Shown here: in pieces, positions 26,690 through 35,054 of the stretch | Layout: each line of letters starts with the position of its first letter | How positions within the stretch are numbered: the first letter of the stretch is position 1 | NCBI RefSeq assembly: GCF_023498005.1 | Contig: NZ_CP097289.1 | Coordinates: 4,650,001-4,714,000, forward strand | Source of the DNA: Streptomyces durmitorensis | GTDB lineage: Bacteria; Actinomycetota; Actinomycetes; Streptomycetales; Streptomycetaceae | Direction: 5' to 3' | DNA: 64,000 bases | Position numbers and translations under genes: made by a program | The notes under the pieces: model-generated | Seen by the model: only the letters and a program-made list of their open reading frames with translations | What the model was told of the DNA's origin: nothing | Database searches by the model: none

Positions 26690-26791
26690 GGCGCCTCCTT
26701 GGTGATCGTCGGCTGTGGGGGTCGGCCGATCCGATGCTGCACAACCGCTCCGCCCGTTGCGTCGCCCCGTCGTCCGGCGGGTCCCCGTGGC

Positions 26792-27478
26792 TCAGCCTGT
26801 GTTGCGCGGCGCGCGGTGTGGGCCCAACTCCTGGAGTACTTCGGCCAGTTCGGTGGCGGTCAGGGGCGTGCCCGGCAGTGGTGGTGTGGGCGGTGAGGTG
26901 TGTAGGCCGGCCAGGAACAGGGTCAGGGGGCGGCGCCAGGCTTCGGGGGTGGTTGCCGTTGTCAGGGCCGGGATGGCTCGGCCCAGTGCCGCGAGGGCGA
27001 ACAGGACGTCTTCCGTGGTGGCGTCGGCTCGCACCGTGCCCTGCTCGCGGCCCCGGCTCAGCAGGATCTCCATCGTCTCGCGGTTGTGGGCGTGGACGGC
27101 CTGGAGCGCTTCGATGCCCTCCAGGTGGGTCGTCATGAGGTCGTTCGTGCCTCGGTCGGCGGCCAGGGTGACGAAGACCGCCCGCAGGTAGTCGTTCAGC
27201 GCCGCCCAGGCGTCCGGCGCGGATCGCGCCTGCTCGCCGACTGCCATCGTGCCCGTCAGCAGGTCGTGGAAGACGGCGTCGATCAGGGCCGCGCGGGTGG
27301 GGAAGTTCCGGTAGAGCGTCGCGTTCCCCACTCCCGCCCGGCGCGCGATCACGTCCAGCGGCGCCTCAAGGCCCTGCTCCGCGAACACCTCGCGGGCCGC
27401 CTCCACCAGGAGATCCCAGTTGCGTCGCGCGTCTCGCCTCCGTGGGGGTGTCGCGCGCTGTGAGTCGCCGGTCATCAT
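26792..27478 (-). CDS. TetR-family regulator
   Basis: 228 residues. The N-terminal HTH (LLVEAAREVFAEQGLEAPLD, then IARRAGVGNATLYRNFPTRAAL) is classic TetR; the ligand-binding domain ends in a Pro/Thr-rich tail. GGAGGG lies 5 bp before ATG 27478 (ATG 27475 is equally possible). No target is apparent nearby; the divergent neighbour encodes a PH-domain protein. Confidence 0.9.
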   Translation of the reverse strand: MMTGDSQRATPPRRRDARRNWDLLVEAAREVFAEQGLEAPLDVIARRAGVGNATLYRNFPTRAALIDAVFHDLLTGTMAVGEQARSAPDAWAALNDYLRAVFVTLAADRGTNDLMTTHLEGIEALQAVHAHNRETMEILLSRGREQGTVRADATTEDVLFALAALGRAIPALTTATTPEAWRRPLTLFLAGLHTSPPTPPLPGTPLTATELAEVLQELGPHRAPRNTG

Positions 27479-27668
27479 CACCCTCCATGCCGAGATCGCA
27501 CTCCATGCCGAGCAGCCGAGCAGCCCAGCAGTCAAGCGGGGAGTACTCCCCGGTGGGATGTTACTGCCGATGCCGCGCTCCCCCACGGACCCTGCCCGCG
27601 AGCGGACAGACGTTACAGTCGTAAGTTCCTGTGAGTTCTATTCAGTTCGAAACAATGGGGGGCCTCTC

Positions 27669-28034
27669 ATGGCACTGTTCGGAAACGCGCACACGATCGA
27701 TCCGATGACCGCGCAGCAGGACTACGCCCGCCTGCTCGGCCACGGCGAGCAGGTGCAGGCAGCGTTCCTGCTGATCCGCGACACCATGCTCTTCACCGAC
27801 CGCCGCCTCGTCCTCGTCGACAAGCAGGGGATAACCGGCAAGAAGGTCGAGTACCACTCCGTTCCGTACCGCAGCATCACCCACTTCTCGGTGGAGACCG
27901 CCGGGCACTTCGACCTCGATGCCGAGCTCAAGATCTGGATCTCCGGCACCCCCACGCCGATCGCGAAGACCTTCACCAAGGGTGTCGACATCTACGAGGT
28001 CCAGGCGATCCTCACGCAGTACGTGGCGCGCTAG
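27669..28034 (+). CDS. Bacterial PH-domain protein
   Basis: 121 residues forming one bacterial pleckstrin-homology-like domain (PF08000-type): LLGHGEQVQAAFLLIRDTML, TDRRLVLVDKQGI, KKVEYHSVPYRSITHFSVET and LKIWISGTPTPIAKTF. No signal peptide or membrane span. These proteins form oligomeric cytoplasmic domains of unknown role. ATG 27669 follows a GGGGGG stretch. Confidence 0.88.
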   Translation: MALFGNAHTIDPMTAQQDYARLLGHGEQVQAAFLLIRDTMLFTDRRLVLVDKQGITGKKVEYHSVPYRSITHFSVETAGHFDLDAELKIWISGTPTPIAKTFTKGVDIYEVQAILTQYVAR

Positions 28035-28070
28035 CGAGTAGCCGGGAATAGGCCGGACTCCGGGTCGGCC

Positions 28071-28478
28071 TCAGGCCTGCGGCACCCGGTCCAGGAAGCC
28101 GTGCACCGTGCGGATACGGCCGTCCTCCGCGAGCGCGATGACGTCGAAACCGGCGACCGGCGCGGAGCCGTCCGCGACCGACACCAGCTCCCATCCGAAG
28201 CGCGCGATGTCGTGGTGGCCGTCGACCGCGCCGGTCCGCCGGAACTCGAAGCCCGGGAACTGCTCGTGGGCCCCGCCGATCACGGCGGCGATGGACGCGT
28301 GCCCGGAGACGTCGGCCAGCGGGTCCGTGTAGCTGCCGCCCTCGCTCCAGGCCGCGGCCACGGCCTTGGCCACGTCATCGGCGCGCTCGGCGTTCCAGGC
28401 CTCGAAGTAGCGGGCGACAGCGGTCTCGTACGCGGAAATGTCGTGTGAAGTCTCGTGTGAAGTGTCGTGTGCGGTCAT
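28071..28478 (-). CDS. NTF2-like (SnoaL-type) protein
   Basis: 135 residues of the SnoaL/NTF2 fold: VARYFEAWNAERADDV, then WSEGGSYTDPLADVSGHASI and FEFRRTGAVDGHHDIARFGWEL. Small cone-shaped enzymes or ligand binders; substrate not predictable. The N-terminus holds a short internal repeat (HDTSHETSHD) encoded by near-identical 12-bp DNA units, so the exact start is uncertain. Confidence 0.82.
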   Translation of the reverse strand: MTAHDTSHETSHDISAYETAVARYFEAWNAERADDVAKAVAAAWSEGGSYTDPLADVSGHASIAAVIGGAHEQFPGFEFRRTGAVDGHHDIARFGWELVSVADGSAPVAGFDVIALAEDGRIRTVHGFLDRVPQA

Positions 28479-28680
28479 GGCGTTCGGCCTCCTGCGGCTC
28501 GGTCGTTCGGTTGGTCATTCGGGTGCTCCGTGCGATGACTTGAGCTTGCCGGGCGGCCGGGCCGGGGTCGATTACGTCCGGGGTAATGCGGGGCCGGAAG
28601 CGCCACCCCGTCTCTTCTCACGCGGGTGCGACTGTGCTTGCCTTGGGGGCTATTTCAGTCGCCTGAAGGGGAGTTGGCGT

Positions 28681-29640
28681 ATGCGCAAGCCGTGGGTCGG
28701 TGGGCTGGTGGCCGCTGTGCTGCTCCTCGGGGCGTGCGGCGACCCCGGGTCCGGGGGTACGTCGGACGACGCCCCGCAGACCCCCGACGTCACACGCGCC
28801 GCCGAGCCGCCGAAGGAGGAGGCCGAGCCCTCCGCCACTCCGCCCTCCTCCACCACCCGCCAACGCGCAGCCGACAAGCCCCGCGACCGCACCGGCACAT
28901 CCCCCAAGGTCCTCTACCTCGGCGACTCCCTCGCCATGGAGAACCAGAACGTCCTCGGCGATCTCCTGCGCTCCGAGCTCGGCGCCCGCTACCGCAGCGC
29001 CCCCTACTCCGGCACCACCCTCTGCGACTACCTCGACGACACCGGCAAGGACTCCCTCGTCCCCGACAAGCACAAGGCCGCCGCGCTGGTGCGGGCCGAG
29101 CGGCCCGACTATGTGGTGCTCCAGTTCTGGGGCAACGCGTGGGGCTACACGCCGTGCATGGACGGCATCACGTACGACAAGGCGCGGCAGAAGTACTTCG
29201 ACCGGTACGCCGCCGACGCCAAGGCGCTCGCCTCGCAGATCCACGAGGCCGCCGGGGGCGGGGCCGACAAGCCGCGCATCGTGTGGGTGCTCCAGGGTCC
29301 CGACCCGATCACGCCCGACCGCGTGCGCCGCGTCGACGCCATCTACGAGGCGCAGGCGCGGGCCTCCGGCGGGATCGTCGCCGACGCGGGCCGCGCGGTC
29401 AGCCCGGCGTCGGACCGGCACAAGTGGGTGGAGAAGCTGCCGTGCACGGCGTACGAGACGGAGAACCCCGCGTACTGCACCGAGCCCGGCCGCAGCCGCA
29501 CCGCCCTGCACCGCGGCGACGACTACCTGCACTTCTGCCTCGCGCCCACCACGCCCAAGTCCCGCCCCTGCCCGACCCGTTCACCCGGCATCCGGCGCAT
29601 CGCCGCCGAGATCACGCGCGCCGTGGGCGAGTCCTCCTAG
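28681..29640 (+). CDS. SGNH-hydrolase-like lipoprotein
   Basis: 319 residues. Lipobox LLGAC (Cys ~19), then a ~50-residue Pro/Thr/Glu linker and an SGNH domain beginning VLYLGDSLAME (block I serine). VVLQFWGNAWG probably supplies the Asn block, and GDDYLHFC near the end resembles the DxxH block. Predicted to remove acyl or acetyl groups from an envelope glycan or secreted substrate. GGGGAG precedes ATG 28681; the long upstream frame is rejected. Confidence 0.84.
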   Translation: MRKPWVGGLVAAVLLLGACGDPGSGGTSDDAPQTPDVTRAAEPPKEEAEPSATPPSSTTRQRAADKPRDRTGTSPKVLYLGDSLAMENQNVLGDLLRSELGARYRSAPYSGTTLCDYLDDTGKDSLVPDKHKAAALVRAERPDYVVLQFWGNAWGYTPCMDGITYDKARQKYFDRYAADAKALASQIHEAAGGGADKPRIVWVLQGPDPITPDRVRRVDAIYEAQARASGGIVADAGRAVSPASDRHKWVEKLPCTAYETENPAYCTEPGRSRTALHRGDDYLHFCLAPTTPKSRPCPTRSPGIRRIAAEITRAVGESS

Positions 29641-31685
29641 CGCCGGGGGTCGAAGCCCTGCCCGTCCACCACCGCCGTCACCCGTGTCCGGTCCTCGCCG
29701 TCCCTGCACAGGACCAGGGCCGTCCCCGAGACCGGGTCGGCCAGCAGGTCGCGGGTTCCGGTGCAGGGAGTGCGGGCGACGGTCGTGGAACCCTTGGCCC
29801 TCAGGTCGATACGTACGTCGGGCTCCGCCGGTGGCTCGGTCCGCTCCTGCCGGAACTCCAGGGCGGTGAGCAGCCCGGAGGCGCCCAGGGCCAGTACGGC
29901 ATCGCGGTTCGCGTCCTGCTTCCAGGGGCCGCCCGAGCCGTCGAGGGCCGCCACGCGGTCGCCGCGTTCGGGCACCTCCGAGTGGACCCTGTCCCTCTCC
30001 CGCAGCCCCCAGCCGATGCGAACGGCGTCGCCGACGGCCGTCGCGAACACATCGTCGCGCAGCTCGACGGCCGGATGGAGCGGGGCCCGCGCGGCGGGCA
30101 CGCGCTCCCAATCCCTGCGGGCGACCGAGTCGGACGGGACGAACCGGCGCGTGGCGTAGGTGCGCTTGAGGGACTTCCCCTTGCCGCACCGCCAGGTTCC
30201 CGCCACGTCGGCGCCGTACCCCTGTGCCCGTATCCACTCCACCTGGCCCGCCTCGCAGCCCTCCGGCCGCGTGACCTCGACGTCCGACACCTCGAAGAGG
30301 AGGGGCAAGTCCGGTGTGCGGTAGTCGGGTTCGTTCGGGGGATAGGCCGGATCCGGCCCGGAACCCGGGAGCGTCAGGAGTACGTTCCGCCATCCGCACC
30401 CCTCCACCAGGAGCGAGCCGGAGTCGTCCGGCGAGGCGTAATCGACAAGGTACGCGCATCCCTCCCCCGTACCCCCGCTCCGGGCAAGGACCTCCGCGCC
30501 GTCCCGCCGCACGGCGACAACTCCCCCACCGGAACTGGCCAGATGAACCACACGCGCGTCCGGCAGGGTCACCATCCTCGGCAGCGCATCGGGCTGCCGG
30601 TAGGACGTGATGAAGCTCCAGCCCTTCGGTCCCGGCATCGGCAGGACCGTCGCACCCCGCTCCCGCCCCGTGTACGAGTCGAGGCTGACCAGCATCGACC
30701 CCATCAGGACGAGCACCGAGCAGCCCTCGCTCACCGCCACCTGCACCAGCTCGACCCGCTCGGAGGTACGGACGCTGAAGCTCCAGCGCCGGCTGCCGTC
30801 GCGCGCGTCGCGTCCGGTGATCCGTGCGGCGCGGTCGCCCTCCTCAAGAACCACCAGCGTGCCGCGCTCGCGCCCTTCGTACGCGCACGTGCTGAGCGCG
30901 GCGGGCCCGTCGAAGCCGCGTTGCCAGGCGATCCGGCCCGGCCGCGTCGGCGCGCCCGGCCGGTAGCCCGACGACCTCACCTCGTGGGACCCCTTGTGCA
31001 GCCGGGAAGCGGCCACTTGCTCCGACTCGGCGTAGTCGCCCCACCAAGGCCCCAGGGCCTCCGTCCGCGCGTCCCGGATCCGCTCGGCGCCGTCCACGGA
31101 CGCCACGGAGAGCAGTCCGCCCGCCAGGACCCCGGCCAGCACGCACGCCGTGCCGCCGCGCAGCCTTCGCCGCAGGGCGTTGCCGTCCGCCGCCTCCGCG
31201 TACGTGTCCAGGTCCAGCCACGGCCGGTCCCGCCACGCCAGGAGCAGCGCCGCCACGGCGACCACGGCCGCCGCGAGCGCGGTCGCGAGGGGTGCGGCCT
31301 CGGGCCAGGCCGTGAGCACGGCGTGCAGTTCGCGGTCCGTCGCGCCCCACCACCATTGGGTGGCGGCCTCGGTCTCCCTGTCCTCGCGGCGACCCGCGGC
31401 GATCTCGTCCGCCCGGCTCCAGGTGACGAAGAGCAGGGCTCCCGCGAGGGCGGCGGAGCCTGCGGCGCCTGCGGCAAGGGCCGTTCCTCGTCGCCGCCCG
31501 ACGCCGGGCACGAGTCGCGCGGCGACCAGCAGGGCCGCGGCGAGCAGCGGCAGTGCGCGCAGCCACCACGATGTCGTGCCGAACTCATCTCCCGTACGGC
31601 CCGACCACCACGGGTACGCGGCGGCGACGGCGAGCGTCACGGCCACCCCGAGGAGGAACGGCCGCCAGAGCCGTGCCTCGCCCAT
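29637..31685 (-). CDS. Membrane protein with PQQ-like beta-propeller domain
   Basis: 682 residues. About four to five membrane spans lie in the first ~210 residues (near 8-26, 42-58, 68-88, 125-148, 178-197); the remaining ~470 form a periplasm-side repeat domain with PQQ/quinoprotein-like strands (ARDGSRRWSFSV, LVSLDSYTGRERG, VVAVRRDGAEVLAR, VAALDGSGGPWKQD). No catalytic motif. The stop overlaps the convergent SGNH stop by 4 bp. Confidence 0.75.
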   Translation of the reverse strand: MGEARLWRPFLLGVAVTLAVAAAYPWWSGRTGDEFGTTSWWLRALPLLAAALLVAARLVPGVGRRRGTALAAGAAGSAALAGALLFVTWSRADEIAAGRREDRETEAATQWWWGATDRELHAVLTAWPEAAPLATALAAAVVAVAALLLAWRDRPWLDLDTYAEAADGNALRRRLRGGTACVLAGVLAGGLLSVASVDGAERIRDARTEALGPWWGDYAESEQVAASRLHKGSHEVRSSGYRPGAPTRPGRIAWQRGFDGPAALSTCAYEGRERGTLVVLEEGDRAARITGRDARDGSRRWSFSVRTSERVELVQVAVSEGCSVLVLMGSMLVSLDSYTGRERGATVLPMPGPKGWSFITSYRQPDALPRMVTLPDARVVHLASSGGGVVAVRRDGAEVLARSGGTGEGCAYLVDYASPDDSGSLLVEGCGWRNVLLTLPGSGPDPAYPPNEPDYRTPDLPLLFEVSDVEVTRPEGCEAGQVEWIRAQGYGADVAGTWRCGKGKSLKRTYATRRFVPSDSVARRDWERVPAARAPLHPAVELRDDVFATAVGDAVRIGWGLRERDRVHSEVPERGDRVAALDGSGGPWKQDANRDAVLALGASGLLTALEFRQERTEPPAEPDVRIDLRAKGSTTVARTPCTGTRDLLADPVSGTALVLCRDGEDRTRVTAVVDGQGFDPRR

Positions 31686-31742
31686 CTCCCCACCCCTCAG
31701 GGGGGGTTAAGCGCGAACGCGGCATTCCGCCGCTGGGCCGAA

Positions 31743-32024
31743 TTACCTCAGGGTGCCGGTGGCTGCCGCCTGGACGAAGGTGGCGAAGGCGCGGGGGGTG
31801 GTGGTGAAGGCGGGGCCTTCGGGGTTCTTGCTGTCGCGGACCGCGATGGTCCCTTGGCGGGGGGCGGCGAACTCGATGCATTCGCCTCCACCGGAGCCGC
31901 TGTACGACGACTTGCGCCACGTCGTGCCGTTCAGGGGGGCGCACTCGATGCAGTCGCCTCCCGTGTTGCCGCTGTAACTCGACTTACGCCAGCGCGTGTT
32001 GGTCAGATCCTGACTGGTCGCCAT
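31743..32024 (-). CDS. DUF397 protein with duplicated core
   Basis: 93 residues. The DUF397 motif W-RKSSYSG-GG-CIE occurs twice (residues ~12-28 and ~36-52), followed by the normal VRDSKNPEGP and W-less AFVQ tail. A single copy is usual, so this is an internal duplication of the N-terminal half. DUF397 genes pair with the XRE/DUF5753 regulator encoded just upstream; the two overlap by 41 bp. In streptomycetes such pairs behave as WhiJ/BldB-like developmental modules. Confidence 0.88.
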   Translation of the reverse strand: MATSQDLTNTRWRKSSYSGNTGGDCIECAPLNGTTWRKSSYSGSGGGECIEFAAPRQGTIAVRDSKNPEGPAFTTTPRAFATFVQAAATGTLR

Positions 32025-32835
32025 AACGTTCCTCCATCACGCGGCTGATCAGTTCCGCCGAGTCCCCCTCCGGGAGGGCGGCGGCCTGCAAGTTAGCGTA
32101 ACGGCGGGCGGCTTCGCGGACAGTTTCCGGGTTGGCCGTCATGTGACCAGAGATCAGGTCTTCCGTGTAGACGAGCTCGGGGTCATCATCGAACCGGAGC
32201 AGGTTGAACGAGCCGACCAGGCTGGCGTGCTCACCAGCTGCGTAGGGCAGCACCTGGATGCCCACCCATCGCCGGTCGACAAGGCCCAACAAATGGCCGA
32301 GTTGGCCTCGCATGACTCTCCAGCCACCGATCGGGCGGTGCAGTACAGCCTCGTCGAGAATGACCAGCGACAACGGCGGACGCTCCCGTTCCAGGATGCG
32401 CTGCCGTTCCATGCGCGCAGCCAGCAAATCATCGAGCCTCGGGGGCATTCCTGTAGCCAGAACAGCGCGGGCGTACCCCTCTGTCTGAAGAAGTCCGTAG
32501 ACCACCTGGGCTTGATACGTGGAGATGTACGTCGCTTTGGCCTCCAGCTCCGCGTACTGCTGAAACCAAGTCGGCAACTGGCTCCGCAACACCAGCCCCA
32601 CCAACCGCGAAAACACCCCATCAGTCCCGAGCGCCGCATCCACCCGCTCGGAGAAGTCCCGCGTCGGCACCTTCTTCGCCGTCTCGATCTGGCCGATCAG
32701 TGACGCCGTACAGAAGATGCAGCTCCCCAACTGCGCCTGCTTGAGCCCCGCCGATTCCCGCAGGCGCCGCAGCTCCGAGCCGTAGTAGTCCAGGGGCGAT
32801 GCGCTGGGATCGAGGTCACGGATGTTGTTCGGCAC
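31984..32835 (-). CDS. XRE-family HTH regulator with DUF5753 domain
   Basis: 283 residues. An N-terminal XRE helix-turn-helix (LRRLRESAGLKQAQLG, then FCTASLIGQIETAKKVPT) is followed by the DUF5753 ligand/dimerisation domain (YISTYQAQVVYGLLQTEGYARAV, LHRPIGGWRVMRGQLGHLL). WhiJ-like. GTG 32835 start. It shares a 41-bp overlap with its DUF397 partner, so both are made from one mRNA. Confidence 0.92.
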   Translation of the reverse strand: MPNNIRDLDPSASPLDYYGSELRRLRESAGLKQAQLGSCIFCTASLIGQIETAKKVPTRDFSERVDAALGTDGVFSRLVGLVLRSQLPTWFQQYAELEAKATYISTYQAQVVYGLLQTEGYARAVLATGMPPRLDDLLAARMERQRILERERPPLSLVILDEAVLHRPIGGWRVMRGQLGHLLGLVDRRWVGIQVLPYAAGEHASLVGSFNLLRFDDDPELVYTEDLISGHMTANPETVREAARRYANLQAAALPEGDSAELISRVMEERYGDQSGSDQHALA

Positions 32836-32933
32836 GCGAGGGCCACCCCCATTACCAACGCCTCACGGCGTACGGGCACTTCGTAGCCCAGCGTAACCAA
32901 GCAACTCCACCCAGGTGACCTGAATCACGTAAC

Positions 32934-34286
32934 TCAAGCCGTGAGGCCACTGTCACCGCTCACCGTCAGTGGCGGGATGGTCCAACTCCCTTCCAGGACG
33001 GAGGAGTCCGGGCCGTACACCCGCACGGCGATCGTGAAGGGACCGTCCGGGGCGGGGAGCCAGTTCGCCGCCTGTTTGGGGTTCTCGGGGCGGCCCTTGG
33101 CGACGTACAGCGTGAGGCCGCCGTCGTCGTCGTGGACGAGGCCGGGGGTCCGGTCGCCGATCGAGTAGCAGTCGATGGGGTTGGCGGTCAGCAGGCGCTC
33201 CGGGAGGCGGTACATCGTCGCCGACCAGAAGAAGCGGGCCGGGGGCAGGGCGCCGGGGGCGAAGTGCACCGTGTACGCGCGCTTCGAGGCGTCCGGCGGG
33301 CGGTTGCCCTGGTCGTCCACGGCCCAGCCCGCGTACCAGGCCTCGGCGGACGGGAGGCCGTAGAGGCCCTTGTCGACGCCCACGGCCCGGGTCAGGAAGT
33401 CCGTGCCGTGTTCCTCGCGTGTGCCGAACCAGCCCGTGGAGTCGACCGCGTCCCTCTTCGCCGCCTCAAGGCGGGCGCGGGCGTCCGCGATGCCCTGCTC
33501 CACCGCGTGGCGCACCTCGGGGGCGAACGCGGACGGCTCGAACTCGCCGGTGCCGCGCACCCCGAGGGCCGCGAGCCGGGCGCGCAGTTCGCGGTCCTGT
33601 TCCAGGGGCGGGAAGAACTGGAGCAGGAAGTCCAGGAGCGTGAAGAACTCGACGTTCGCCAGGTCCTCTTCGCGCCAGGTCGGCCAGACCGGCTCTTCCG
33701 GAGGGTGCGGCGCCGCCGTGTCGAGGAACTCCGACAGGCTCCGGAGGCGGTATCCCTCCTGGACGGCGCGGAGTTCGGCCACGTCCTCGGGGCCCGCCAG
33801 GTACGTGCGGCCCAGGCAGCCCACCAGGAAGGTGTCCGCCCGCAGTACGCCCGTGATGCCGGGCGGGACCTCGCCCCGCCAACCCGGGCCCGCGATCAGG
33901 TAGTCGCCCGCTTCCGGGCCCGTGGTGCGGGCGCCGACGAAACCGACGTACGACGTGTCGAGATCGTGGAAGGGCAGCACGTAGTAGCGGTCGATCTCGG
34001 GGACGGACACCACCCAGGGTTCCGCGCGCAGGTCGAGCCAGGCCCAGGAGTAGGGCGTGTCGTTGTTCGGCGTCACGACATCCGTGTTCTCGGGCGTGAA
34101 CGGCTCCGAGTAGTGCCGGAAGGTGCCGAACCCCCCTACGTAGCGCGGGTCTTGGGGATCGATCGCCTGCGGATACATCGTCCGGTAGTTCTCCAGCAGC
34201 GCGAAGCCCCAGATCCAGGCGTCCGCCGCCGTCTCGCGTGCCTCGTCGGGGGGCGGGTGGTCCTGGTGCGTGACTGGTTCCGTCAT
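32934..34286 (-). CDS. DUF1254/DUF1214 domain protein
   Basis: 450 residues. The N-terminal DUF1254 part (AWIWGFALLENYRTMYPQAI, DVVTPNNDTPYSWAWLDLR) and C-terminal DUF1214 part (RFFWSATMYRLPERLLTANP, YVAKGRPENPKQAANWLPAP) are both clear. There is no signal peptide with the chosen ATG 34286. Starts further upstream (34322) are possible because no ribosome site is obvious. Biochemical role unknown. Divergent from the membrane gene at 34453. Confidence 0.86.
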   Translation of the reverse strand: MTEPVTHQDHPPPDEARETAADAWIWGFALLENYRTMYPQAIDPQDPRYVGGFGTFRHYSEPFTPENTDVVTPNNDTPYSWAWLDLRAEPWVVSVPEIDRYYVLPFHDLDTSYVGFVGARTTGPEAGDYLIAGPGWRGEVPPGITGVLRADTFLVGCLGRTYLAGPEDVAELRAVQEGYRLRSLSEFLDTAAPHPPEEPVWPTWREEDLANVEFFTLLDFLLQFFPPLEQDRELRARLAALGVRGTGEFEPSAFAPEVRHAVEQGIADARARLEAAKRDAVDSTGWFGTREEHGTDFLTRAVGVDKGLYGLPSAEAWYAGWAVDDQGNRPPDASKRAYTVHFAPGALPPARFFWSATMYRLPERLLTANPIDCYSIGDRTPGLVHDDDGGLTLYVAKGRPENPKQAANWLPAPDGPFTIAVRVYGPDSSVLEGSWTIPPLTVSGDSGLTA

Positions 34287-34452
34287 GGTGTACAAATTCG
34301 CACCTTTTGCCCTCTTTTGCATTCCCGGACCGGGTGCCGCCGGGTGCCGCCGGGTGGCCCGGTGGGCCACCCGAATGGCCCCTGCCCGCTCGCCGACGGC
34401 CCCGGCCCGTCGGAGGCTCGTGGTTCCTGACAGAAAGAGGGGTGGCCCCAAC

Positions 34453-35031
34453 ATGGCCAGCAACACGAGCAGCCCGCGGGGCGAGAGCCCCTGGGCTTCC
34501 GGCGGAACGATGTTCGCGGGTGTCCTGATGCTGGTCTACGGCATCCTCGGCATCCTCGAAGGCATCGCGGGCATCGCGAAGGACGACGTCTACGCCCGCA
34601 TCGGCGACTACGTCTACAAGTTCAACCTCACCACGTGGGGCTGGATCCACCTGATCCTGGGCATCCTGCTCCTCGTCACCGGCTACGGCATCCTCAAGGG
34701 CACGACCTGGGGCAAGGCGTGCGGTGTCGCCCTCGCCTCGATCGCCATCGTCGTGCACTTCCTGTGGCTGCCCTACCAGCCCATCTGGGCGCTGATCTCG
34801 ATCGCGATCGGCATCTTCGTCATCTGGGCGCTGTGCACGGACCACTCCGACCGGCACGCCGGTCACGGCAGCCATCGCGGGCCGTCGGGCGACGAGGGCG
34901 GCTGGGGTCCCCGGAACACCTCGTCCGGTCCTGGACCGTTCGCCGAAGGCTCCGGTGGCGGCAATCCGCCCTCCACGCCCGGCCCCGGACCCATCGGCAG
35001 CCCTGACCGCACCCCGCCCGCCGGAACCTGA
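34453..35031 (+). CDS. Four-span membrane protein (DUF7144-like)
   Basis: 192 residues. Four membrane spans between ~18 and ~125 (MFAGVLMLVYGILGILEGIA, then WGWIHLILGILLLVTGYGIL and two more), then a ~65-residue Gly/Pro/Ser-rich hydrophilic tail. The core matches a small actinobacterial membrane family of unknown function. GAGGGG lies upstream of ATG 34453. It precedes the SulP operon by 23 bp and may be co-transcribed with it. Confidence 0.8.
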   Translation: MASNTSSPRGESPWASGGTMFAGVLMLVYGILGILEGIAGIAKDDVYARIGDYVYKFNLTTWGWIHLILGILLLVTGYGILKGTTWGKACGVALASIAIVVHFLWLPYQPIWALISIAIGIFVIWALCTDHSDRHAGHGSHRGPSGDEGGWGPRNTSSGPGPFAEGSGGGNPPSTPGPGPIGSPDRTPPAGT

Positions 35032-35054
35032 CCGGACGCGGGGCAGGGGCGGCC

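Noticed and set aside
28626..32048. 1140-residue open frame on the plus strand
   Set aside because: Runs over the SGNH gene in another frame and antisense to the PQQ-like and DUF397 genes; arginine/proline-rich, no domain.
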